NCBI GenBank assembly: GCA_017442825.1 | Contig: JAFRYZ010000035.1 | Coordinates: 1-64,000, forward strand | DNA from: Prevotella sp. | GTDB taxonomy: Bacteria; Bacteroidota; Bacteroidia; Bacteroidales; Bacteroidaceae | Length of the DNA: 64,000 nt | Reading direction: 5' to 3' | Shown: positions 31,785-39,246 of the stretch, piece by piece | Layout of the letters: each line of letters opens with the position of its first letter | Numbering within the stretch: the first letter of the stretch is position 1 | Translations under genes and position numbers: made by a program | Notes under the pieces: generated by a model | Told to the model about the DNA's origin: nothing | Databases searched by the model: none | The model's input: the letters and a program-made list of their open reading frames with translations, nothing else

Positions 31785-34028
31785 ATGAATTGTATAACCG
31801 CGAAGCGCTTTGCTTGCAAAGAATTAAACAGGTCCGTCATGTCACCGTTGATGGCGGTCGGATGGAATCTTTTCTTGGTATATCTTACGTATTCCATTGC
31901 CCGTGTGGAGTATTTCTTGGAGAACTACGAGTACTTCAAGCACATTCTGCACGAAGGTCATCTGGGAAAACTGTTTTATGGCAGTTTGTTTCTCGACACG
32001 CCAGGCATTCTCTATACCAACCTGCTGTGGATAGTGCTGATGATTCTCCCGCTACACTGGAAGGAGAACGCCGTCTATCACAAAGTTTGCAAGTGGCTGT
32101 TTGTCGTGGTCAACACGCTGGCGTTTGTCATGAACATGGCAGACTCCGTCTATTTCAAGTTTACGCTGAAACGTACTACAACTTCTGTCTTCGATGAGTT
32201 CAGCAACGAGGACAACCTCGGCAGCATCTTCGGCGTCGAACTGCTGCGCCATTGGTATCTCGTCGTGTTGACCATCGTTGTCGTATGGGGATTGTGGAAA
32301 CTCTATTTCACTCCTCGCATCGCCATCAAACGGCAACCGCTGGGCAGATACTACTTGCTGCAAACGTTGTCGCTGGCGGTGGTGGCGCTGATGACGGTCA
32401 GCGGCATACGCGGCGGATTCCTCAACCACTGGTATCAATATCTGCTGGCGATTCCGCTGCTGTATGTGGCATATAAAAAAAGACACCTCCTAACCTCCCC
32501 TATTCAGGGGAGAAACTCTGATAGCGAGGTTGGGTTCACTCCCTTAACAGGGAGGGTTGGGGTTGGATTCCTGCTCCTCCTTGCACTTCTCCTTCTTGCC
32601 ACTGCACCCATCGGCGGCTGGCGCCACCGTGACATCCGTCCTACGGCTGTCAGCAATGCCAACCAATACACGGAGCATCCACAGGAGGCGCCGCTGATTC
32701 TCAACACGCCGTTCACGATGATACGCACCGTCGGCAAGAGTGTCTTCTTCGATCCGGGCTACTATCCCGACAAGGCGGAATTGGCGCGTATCTACTCCCC
32801 ATTACACGGTCAAAGGGCGGAGGTCGAAGGGCTAAGGTCTAAGGTCGAGGGGCAAAGGTTGAAGAAAAACGTTGTCATCCTCATCGTTGAGAGCTTCGGA
32901 CGCGAATATATCGGCGGTTTCAACAAAGAGGTGCTCGGCGGGAAATACAAGGGTTACACTCCCTTTACCGACTCGCTAATGCAACATGCCGTCACCTTCC
33001 GTTACTCTTTCTGCAACAGTCAGCAGAGCATCGACGGTATGCCTTCCATCCTCTGTGGCATTCCGCGTTTCATCAAACCTTTCGTGCTCACGCCGCAAGC
33101 CATGAACAGGCTCGGGGGCATCGCCAACAGTCTAAGGGGTGAAGGTTACCAAACGGCTTTCTTCCACGGTGCCCGCGACGGCAGCATGGGCTTCAACGGC
33201 TTTGCCAACTCCATTGGCTATCAGGCTTATTATGGACGGGAAGAGTTCGACGAAGACAAACGATTTGGCGGCGACAACGACTTCGACGGATATTGGGCTA
33301 TCTGGGATGAACCGTTCCTGCAATATTTCGCCTTGAAGATGACGGAGATGAAGCAGCCGTTCCTCACGACTGTCTTCACGGCTTCCAGTCATCATCCTTT
33401 CCAGATTCCGAAGAAATACGAAGGCAAGTTCCCCGAAGGCACCATGCCTATACATAAGTGCATCGGATATACTGACAATGCCCTGCGCCAGTTTTTCAAT
33501 ACTGCCCGCAAACAACCATGGTTCAACAACACCATCTTCGTCATGACCAGCGACCATACCAACATGCGTGAACATGACGAATACAAATCGGACATCGGTG
33601 TCTTCTGTTCTCCTATTATTATATACGATCCCAGCGGCGATCTGAAACCCGGCATGCGCGATGCTGTGGCACAACACATCGACATCGTACCCACCATCCT
33701 CGGCTTCTTAGGCTACACCAAACCCTATGTAGCCTTCGGCATCGACCTCTTCAACACACCTGCTGAAGACACATGGGCTGTCAGCGAAATCAACGGCATC
33801 TACCAGTACACCAAGTACGGCTATATCCTGCAGTTCGACGGACAGCGAACACGTGCCCTCTACCGCCTCACCGACCAGGCAATGCGCCACAACCTCTTAG
33901 GCAAAGTGAAACAACAGGTCGTGGTCAATGGCAAAAGCGTGGACATGCAAACACAGATGGAACGCGAACTGAAAGCCATCATCCAATCCTATATGGACCG
34001 CATGCTCAACGACCAACTCGTGCCGTAA
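31785..34028 (+). CDS. LtaS-type membrane phosphotransferase (alkaline-phosphatase fold), copy 1
   Basis: 747 residues from the ATG at 31785, or 729 from 31839. About five membrane helices are followed by a periplasmic sulfatase-like domain with VVILIVESFGREYIGG (metal Glu), CNSQQSIDGMPSILCGIP (nucleophile Ser region), YTDNALRQFF and VMTSDHTNMREH (metal Asp/His). Such enzymes add phosphoethanolamine or phosphoglycerol to envelope glycans or lipids. Codons 2-14 (NCITAKRFACKEL) come from the CGAAGCGCTTTGCTTGCAAAG repeat. Repeat-like insertions also occur at 32482-32566 in the helix region and at 32808-32862 just before the catalytic domain. Confidence 0.88.
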   Translation: MNCITAKRFACKELNRSVMSPLMAVGWNLFLVYLTYSIARVEYFLENYEYFKHILHEGHLGKLFYGSLFLDTPGILYTNLLWIVLMILPLHWKENAVYHKVCKWLFVVVNTLAFVMNMADSVYFKFTLKRTTTSVFDEFSNEDNLGSIFGVELLRHWYLVVLTIVVVWGLWKLYFTPRIAIKRQPLGRYYLLQTLSLAVVALMTVSGIRGGFLNHWYQYLLAIPLLYVAYKKRHLLTSPIQGRNSDSEVGFTPLTGRVGVGFLLLLALLLLATAPIGGWRHRDIRPTAVSNANQYTEHPQEAPLILNTPFTMIRTVGKSVFFDPGYYPDKAELARIYSPLHGQRAEVEGLRSKVEGQRLKKNVVILIVESFGREYIGGFNKEVLGGKYKGYTPFTDSLMQHAVTFRYSFCNSQQSIDGMPSILCGIPRFIKPFVLTPQAMNRLGGIANSLRGEGYQTAFFHGARDGSMGFNGFANSIGYQAYYGREEFDEDKRFGGDNDFDGYWAIWDEPFLQYFALKMTEMKQPFLTTVFTASSHHPFQIPKKYEGKFPEGTMPIHKCIGYTDNALRQFFNTARKQPWFNNTIFVMTSDHTNMREHDEYKSDIGVFCSPIIIYDPSGDLKPGMRDAVAQHIDIVPTILGFLGYTKPYVAFGIDLFNTPAEDTWAVSEINGIYQYTKYGYILQFDGQRTRALYRLTDQAMRHNLLGKVKQQVVVNGKSVDMQTQMERELKAIIQSYMDRMLNDQLVP

Positions 34029-35778
34029 AATAATCATATCTGATAATCATATCAGAAATAGTATAGGCATTTTGCAGGTGTTTTATCATATCATTAGTGA
34101 TACCCCTTGGATTTCCTTCAACCTTATAATCAGGACTTATAGCAACTGGCAAAGGTTTAGAATCAACAATACTTCTCCCTATTCCCTTCCACTTGTAATT
34201 GTCTAGTTGTAATAGTTGAAGCAGCGTCGGATAGATATCAATCTGTCCCATCACTGACTCATAGCGCATTGACTTCGGAGAGTTGATGATTATCAATGGG
34301 ACAAAAGGTTTTTCAGATACCAATCCCTTTCCTTCCCGAGTTGAGCAAAGACTCTCTCTGTCACCAGCCAATCCTTCATGATCTCCCATAATAACAATCA
34401 TTGTTTCTTTATAATCTGGACGTGTTTTAATATAATTAATCAAAATGCCAAGTGCATAGTCAGTATAGTTAGCCGTAACAAGATAATCGCGCAGCATATC
34501 GGGATAATCCTTTCGAAGATGAATCCGATGTAGATGTTCAGACAATTTAAAAGGGTGATGACCAGAGTATGTAACAAACTGTATAAAGGTATGAGTTCCA
34601 TGTGGCCATGTTTTTCCTTTTCTCATAAGATTGACAGCTTGACGCATAAGTGCAGCATCACCGATATTGTTTCTTGGACCACTCGTTTCTTCTAATTTCC
34701 AATCTTGGCGATACATAGCATTTTTAATACCGAAAGCCAAAGCTACAGCCTGTTGGTTCCATATCGTTGGTCTGTCTGCCGTCAACAACCAGCTATGAGC
34801 ACTCCAACGTTCCTTCATAGCTTGGTTAATTGTAAAAAAGCGATTCTTGGGATAGAGCAGCGACCACGCACCACTTTCAACAGGCAACAATCCGGCATTG
34901 ACTATCAGTTGGCAGTCGATGCTGCGCCCGCCCTTCACTTGTGACAGCACATAAGGCGCATATAGGGTTGATTGATTGCGGATGACGCTATTAAGATTCG
35001 GCGTTATCTCCATCCCCTCCACACGCCTTTCCAATACCCATGACTCCAATGATTCACAAAGAACAAGAACTAAATTCTTTCTTACTCCAAAGGTGTCTGC
35101 CGACGATGATATTGCTATATGTTGACGAAGATAGTCCGCTATCTCTGCAGCTTCTTCTTCACTGATATGCGTTCCACTTGTAAATACATCGTATAGCATA
35201 CCTCCGAATATGGTGTATTCTGGTGTTACACACATATAATCATTAATTGTTTTCCGTGATTTGATAGCATTTACCAGTCCTCCCATAACAAAAATGAGAC
35301 ATGAAGAAAGCGTTACAGACATGACTAACACATATCTATAGCCTTTCCGCCAATTATCTTCAGTACGCTTTCGCCTCACAAAAAAGAAAGGAAGTATCAA
35401 CAACAGCAAAAGGAAGTCGAACCATCGTATAGATGAAATGACACTAGGAAGGAAATCCGTCAGGTTGTCTGCTATCAGATAACTTTGCAAAGGTATAGCA
35501 CTGTTGTATGTGCGATTATACATTAAATTTGCAATCAACAAAATATCAAGAATGAAGACTATTGGAAGAAAGAACTGGTCTTTACGCGTAAAAATATATG
35601 GAAGCAACAGTATCAGACTGACTGTCAAGGCATTGATATATGTCTCTGGATACGAAAAAGCACGAAATGTTGTCTGAATGCACCAAAACAAATCAAACAA
35701 TAAGAACGTCAGCAAGAGTAACAAAAGACGTACACCTACCTCGTAAGACAACTTGAACTTTTCGAATATTCTTTTCAT
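34006..35778 (-). CDS. LtaS-type membrane phosphotransferase, copy 2
   Basis: 590 residues. Five N-terminal membrane helices are followed by the catalytic domain with LVLVLCESLESWVL, VKGGRSIDCQLIVNAGLLP, TYSGHHPF, YTDYALGILINYI and IVIMGDHEG. It is a distant paralogue of 31785-34028 and overlaps its 3' end by 23 bases tail to tail. The gene and its two minus-strand neighbours look more AT-rich than the flanks, and no dispersed repeats were noticed inside it, consistent with later acquisition. Substrate unknown; an envelope lipid or glycan is likely. Confidence 0.87.
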   Translation of the reverse strand: MKRIFEKFKLSYEVGVRLLLLLLTFLLFDLFWCIQTTFRAFSYPETYINALTVSLILLLPYIFTRKDQFFLPIVFILDILLIANLMYNRTYNSAIPLQSYLIADNLTDFLPSVISSIRWFDFLLLLLILPFFFVRRKRTEDNWRKGYRYVLVMSVTLSSCLIFVMGGLVNAIKSRKTINDYMCVTPEYTIFGGMLYDVFTSGTHISEEEAAEIADYLRQHIAISSSADTFGVRKNLVLVLCESLESWVLERRVEGMEITPNLNSVIRNQSTLYAPYVLSQVKGGRSIDCQLIVNAGLLPVESGAWSLLYPKNRFFTINQAMKERWSAHSWLLTADRPTIWNQQAVALAFGIKNAMYRQDWKLEETSGPRNNIGDAALMRQAVNLMRKGKTWPHGTHTFIQFVTYSGHHPFKLSEHLHRIHLRKDYPDMLRDYLVTANYTDYALGILINYIKTRPDYKETMIVIMGDHEGLAGDRESLCSTREGKGLVSEKPFVPLIIINSPKSMRYESVMGQIDIYPTLLQLLQLDNYKWKGIGRSIVDSKPLPVAISPDYKVEGNPRGITNDMIKHLQNAYTISDMIIRYDYFTARVGR

Positions 35779-35829
35779 AATATTCTTGTTTTTCTGATAA
35801 TTTCAATAATAGTAGAGATATCACCTTTT

Positions 35830-36810
35830 TTAACGATGCCAATAACTTTTCCATCCCTTAGTTTTGGCATATTCCTCTTCCGTCATTTTCTCAAACACCT
35901 TTCCGTCTTTATCGTAAAAGCGGATGTCAAACTCTTCCTTGGTACGCGACCAACGGTCGTGACTCCACAGCCAATAAGCAGGTGCTCGCTGGATAGTCTT
36001 TTCCAACTCCTGCATATAGCACTCTGTCAACTGATAATCAGGAAGTGTTTCAGGATGATCCTCTATCAGTTGCAAGTGACATTCATAATATCCTCGGCGT
36101 ATCCGGTGGACATCTCCATAGAAAACAACTTGCCGAGTACGTTTTATTATTCGTTCTGTTCCCGTAAAAACAGGAGTATTATGATTCAGAAAATTCAACC
36201 ATAAATGAATATTTTTCCAATTTGGTTTCTGATCTGCTATATATCCGACAACCAAAGGATAGCCTGCATGTTGATACCTTACAATATGTCGCAACGTTTC
36301 GTTCATTGGAATACAGACACTGCCAAACCGCTGGCGAATATCAAGAAACCATTGGTTCAACCAGGAGTTTTCCAATGGGTGATAAAGCTCTGCACAAACA
36401 GCCTTTGAAGAAACAGCAAGAGAAATCGTACTAATCCACTCCCAATTACAATAATGTCCCAACAGAATAGCACACGAGACTCCTTTGTTGATATAACTAT
36501 CCATCACATCTATTCCCCTGAATACCATCCGTCGCTGGATTTCGTCTTGGCTAATTGTCATCAGTTTTAATGTCTCTACCATATAGTCGCAAAACCAATG
36601 ATAAAAACTCCGCTCTATCTGCTTGATACCTCTCTCATTTTTTTCTGGAAAAGCCGTCATTAAATTCTTTCGCACTACTTTTCTGCGATATGCAGCAACA
36701 CGATAGACGAAAAAATAGATGACATCTGAAAAGATATACAGTATGCAAAATGGAAGAGAAGATATAAACCAAAGAAAATGATAACAAAAAAATTTAACGA
36801 TGGTCTTCAT
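35830..36810 (-). CDS. LpxL/HtrB-type acyltransferase (copy 2)
   Basis: 326 residues with an N-terminal membrane helix (FFCYHFLWFISSLPFCILYIF). The H-x4-E motif is in LGHYCNWEW near residue 146, and the conserved C-terminus IQRAPAYWLWSHDRWSR is present. It is clearly a paralogue of 30720-31652, sharing many blocks, for example FYHWFCDYMVET. It lies 52 bases upstream of LtaS copy 2 on the same strand, so the acyltransferase/phosphotransferase pairing is repeated. Confidence 0.9.
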   Translation of the reverse strand: MKTIVKFFCYHFLWFISSLPFCILYIFSDVIYFFVYRVAAYRRKVVRKNLMTAFPEKNERGIKQIERSFYHWFCDYMVETLKLMTISQDEIQRRMVFRGIDVMDSYINKGVSCAILLGHYCNWEWISTISLAVSSKAVCAELYHPLENSWLNQWFLDIRQRFGSVCIPMNETLRHIVRYQHAGYPLVVGYIADQKPNWKNIHLWLNFLNHNTPVFTGTERIIKRTRQVVFYGDVHRIRRGYYECHLQLIEDHPETLPDYQLTECYMQELEKTIQRAPAYWLWSHDRWSRTKEEFDIRFYDKDGKVFEKMTEEEYAKTKGWKSYWHR

Positions 36811-36824
36811 GATTTTGAATGTAA

Positions 36825-37691
36825 TTATGGCTCAAGAGGTATATAATATTTCCAAAAACTATCCCAGTAACGATTATTGGTGTCATGACATCCGAACGGA
36901 AAGACACCATGAGTCAGTTCCAAGCACCAAGCAGGTGACTTTTCAAAAGAAAAATATAGCGCAAGACGCCAACTAGGGATCTTCAAATGTTCTCTCTCTT
37001 TCAAAAGAATTGAAATCATTACATCTTCTTGATGACTATGTTTTCCGTGAACGGAAGAAATAAAATCCTGATTTCTTTCCATTATTTCTTTCATCTTAGA
37101 AACCCTTCGAAGGCTAAATCCCCCGTTCCCAACACGCTGAAACAAATGGGCAGAATGAACATCATTATTACGGATAGGACGACGTTGCAATAAGCGCATC
37201 ACCCGTTGGCCTATCAAGCGTTCATATGGCTTGTCATTCAACATCCATGGGGCTCCTATATAGTCATAGTCTAACATGGTCCAATAGTCCAATTGGTCAT
37301 TGAAGACATAAGCATCTATCTGATAGATAAGCATGTATTCGTATTCTGTGAAAAGGGCATAAAACCAAGAACTCAACATCATCTTGTTATAAGCCTCAAT
37401 ACCACAAAAATGCTCGTCTGGCAATTCTATTGAGGTTATTTCTGGGTACAACTGTTTGAGGAGTTCTATTGAATAACTTTGTGGATGTACTACGACAAAA
37501 GGATGCTTTCCTAATACTTTCACTCCTTGGTGAAAAGAACATTTCTCCTTTTGATTCATGTCACGCCACACAAAAGTGACAACAACAGACGATTTAACGC
37601 GCTGGTTATACCATTCTGCATAACCATCCCCTCCCACCTCGTTACAGATACGTTGGTGGGATTTCTTAGCGCAGAAGTCTTTATTACTCAT
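36825..37691 (-). CDS. DUF5672 protein, glycosyltransferase-like
   Basis: 288 residues from ATG 37691. The motifs YMLIYQIDAYVF (DxD-like), YDYIGAPW, VGNGGFSLRRVSKM and HQEDVM are typical of DUF5672, a predicted GT-A glycosyltransferase family of Bacteroidetes polysaccharide loci. An upstream ATG at 37730 gives 13 more residues, but AAACGACCAA directly before the 37691 ATG is an exact copy of a leader hairpin arm, which favours 37691 as the regulated start. A leader of about 275 nt runs from the TATCTTTG box at 37970-37977. Confidence 0.8.
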   Translation of the reverse strand: MSNKDFCAKKSHQRICNEVGGDGYAEWYNQRVKSSVVVTFVWRDMNQKEKCSFHQGVKVLGKHPFVVVHPQSYSIELLKQLYPEITSIELPDEHFCGIEAYNKMMLSSWFYALFTEYEYMLIYQIDAYVFNDQLDYWTMLDYDYIGAPWMLNDKPYERLIGQRVMRLLQRRPIRNNDVHSAHLFQRVGNGGFSLRRVSKMKEIMERNQDFISSVHGKHSHQEDVMISILLKEREHLKIPSWRLALYFSFEKSPAWCLELTHGVFPFGCHDTNNRYWDSFWKYYIPLEP

Positions 37692-37694
37692 TAT

Positions 37695-37977
37695 TTGGTC
37701 GTTTTTAGAGTTTAAATCAGCTTCTGTCAAGACATAAAAAAAGCAGGCATATCCTTCGCTTTTGCTCTACCAACTCAAGGAAACGACCAAGTAACCTACA
37801 ACAGATAAAACAAGGCAAAGCACACGCCCACATAACGGACGTACCTGAACCCAGTTTCTCTGTTGTGTTCTCAGCAATTTGGTCGTTTTCTGAGTAGAGA
37901 AACAAGAACGCGACACGCTTGTCTCGCATATATGTCTTTTATTCTTGCCATTTGGCTAAGAATATTGTGCAAAGATA
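37695..37977 (-). promoter_or_regulatory. Promoter and structured leader with mutually exclusive stems
   Basis: On the minus strand a TATCTTTG box lies at 37977-37970. AAACGACCAA (37888-37879) can pair with TTGGTCGTTT (37790-37781), extended by CTCTAC/GTAGAG outside and ACAACAGA/TCTGTTGT inside. A second AAACGACCAA lies at 37704-37695, three bases before the ATG at 37691, and can pair with the same TTGGTCGTTT. The arm can thus bind either the distal copy or the start region, as in translational switches. A 70-codon frame in the leader (37929-37717) may be a leader peptide or chance. Confidence 0.45.
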
Positions 37978-38050
37978 AAAAATATCCATAAAAGAAAAAC
38001 CTTACTTTCTCTTATTTAACTTTATTTTTTTATTCCTGTATGCCTTTATT

Positions 38051-38169
38051 CTGATAGCAACAGAAATAAAAAGTAAACAAAAAGAGAGTCAACAGAAAGT
38101 TAAACTAAGTATTAACCAAAGTCAACCACAACTACAAATAAGATTCAAATTCGTCAACTAAAATCGTTA
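38051..38169 (+). repeat. 119-bp conserved module, copy 1
   Basis: This non-coding block matches 53731-53849 in inverted orientation at about 110 of 119 positions without gaps. It is A-rich on this strand and carries several GTCAAC motifs. In both copies an array of 22-bp units follows within 15-20 bases on the same side. Confidence 0.85.
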
Positions 38170-38189
38170 TGCTGTCTTGAGAACAGATG

Positions 38190-38321
38190 ACCAAAGCTTG
38201 GTATGAAGGCGACCAAAGCTTGGTACGGCGGCTACCAAGCTTTGGTATCTGGGCTACCACGTTGTGGTCACAGAACTACCAAAAAGCGGTATTGGGACTA
38301 CCACAAATCGGTAATCCCACC
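38190..38321 (+). repeat. Array of six 22-bp units with ACCAAAGCTTGGT palindromes
   Basis: Six units of exactly 22 bases each begin with ACCA. Units 1 and 2 carry the perfect palindrome ACCAAAGCTTGGT, unit 3 ACCAAGCTTTGGT, unit 4 ACCACGTTGTGGT, and units 5-6 are progressively degraded. The array follows module copy 1 by 20 bases and ends five bases before the stop of the GT11 gene on the other strand. The 22-base period is about two helical turns, so palindromes would face the same side. Confidence 0.85.
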
Positions 38322-38325
38322 ATCA

Positions 38326-39246
38326 TCAGATAATGTGCCGGAAGAGGTAGTCGAAGTGGTTGAAGGAATCGAAGGTGATGGGTTCGTTGATGTCTATAAG
38401 CCAACAGAGGGGGGTGTCGTGGTACATGGAGGCAACAAGGGTGAAGGTGCTGGGCGGTCCGATGAGATAGTCACACTGGGACAGGAGGCAGAGGTCTTCA
38501 CCTGGATTGCCGTCGGGGAAAGAAAGGGAAGGTGTTTCTATAGACAATGGACCATTGAGGGTTGACAATTGCTGACGGTAATAGTCTTTGTCTAATGTGG
38601 GGTCATTGCCACAGATGTAAATGGCGACGGAAGAATCACCCCTACCCTCTTTGTTAAGGTTTGTCTGTATGAGGTTGAGGAAGTTTTTGATGACTTTCAC
38701 ATACTGTTCGTCGGTGTAGAAGAACTTACCGCCGTTGAAAGTCTTATAGTCGCCACGGCGGATATGAACACCCACACGCAAAACCATATCTCGTCTCTCA
38801 GAGGGGGAAAGAACGGCAACCCCATCCCCTTCGTTTTCTCGTTCTGATTTTGCGAAGCGCTCAGCTACGGAGGTTTTCACTTCTGGCAGGAAATCGAAGA
38901 GTTGAAGGATTTCCGGCTTATATTTCAGGAACAAATCGAAATAGCATACATACCAGCCTTCAGCCATGACGAGAGGGCGGTGGAGCATCACCTGTTCCTG
39001 TTGGTCGGTGGGTGCTCCCTCTTCGTTGAACGTTACGGTGGGGATGAGTTTCAACTTTGCAGCATATTTGGCAAAGGCATAGTTCAAGAAGCGGTGATAA
39101 GGGGTGTGGCAGATATGGAAATACTGATACTTGTAAGCAAAGCGCATAGACATCGTCGTACGATGATGCTCCCTTCCCCATGCATACAGATGTGCATACT
39201 GGAGAATGTTGTTACACATGCGGCCTTTATCGTGGACAAATATCAT
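38326..39246 (-). CDS. GT11-family (alpha-1,2-fucosyltransferase-like) glycosyltransferase
   Basis: 306 residues. The family motif VGVHIRRGDY lies near residue 160, and EDLCLLSQCDYLIGPPSTFTLVASM near 255 matches the GT11 C-terminal motif. It likely adds fucose or a related sugar to a surface glycan. The start overlaps the stop of the ABC transporter gene (ATGA at 39246-39243), so the two are coupled. Three segments look repeat-derived: AERFAKSERENE (about 38841-38866), NLNKEGRGDSS (38637-38661) and QLSTLNGPLSIE (38541-38571). Confidence 0.82.
   Translation of the reverse strand: MIFVHDKGRMCNNILQYAHLYAWGREHHRTTMSMRFAYKYQYFHICHTPYHRFLNYAFAKYAAKLKLIPTVTFNEEGAPTDQQEQVMLHRPLVMAEGWYVCYFDLFLKYKPEILQLFDFLPEVKTSVAERFAKSERENEGDGVAVLSPSERRDMVLRVGVHIRRGDYKTFNGGKFFYTDEQYVKVIKNFLNLIQTNLNKEGRGDSSVAIYICGNDPTLDKDYYRQQLSTLNGPLSIETPSLSFPDGNPGEDLCLLSQCDYLIGPPSTFTLVASMYHDTPLCWLIDINEPITFDSFNHFDYLFRHII

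Noticed and set aside
38190-38321. CRISPR array
   Set aside because: The 22-bp units are adjacent without unique spacers, the repeats diverge along the array, and no cas genes are present.
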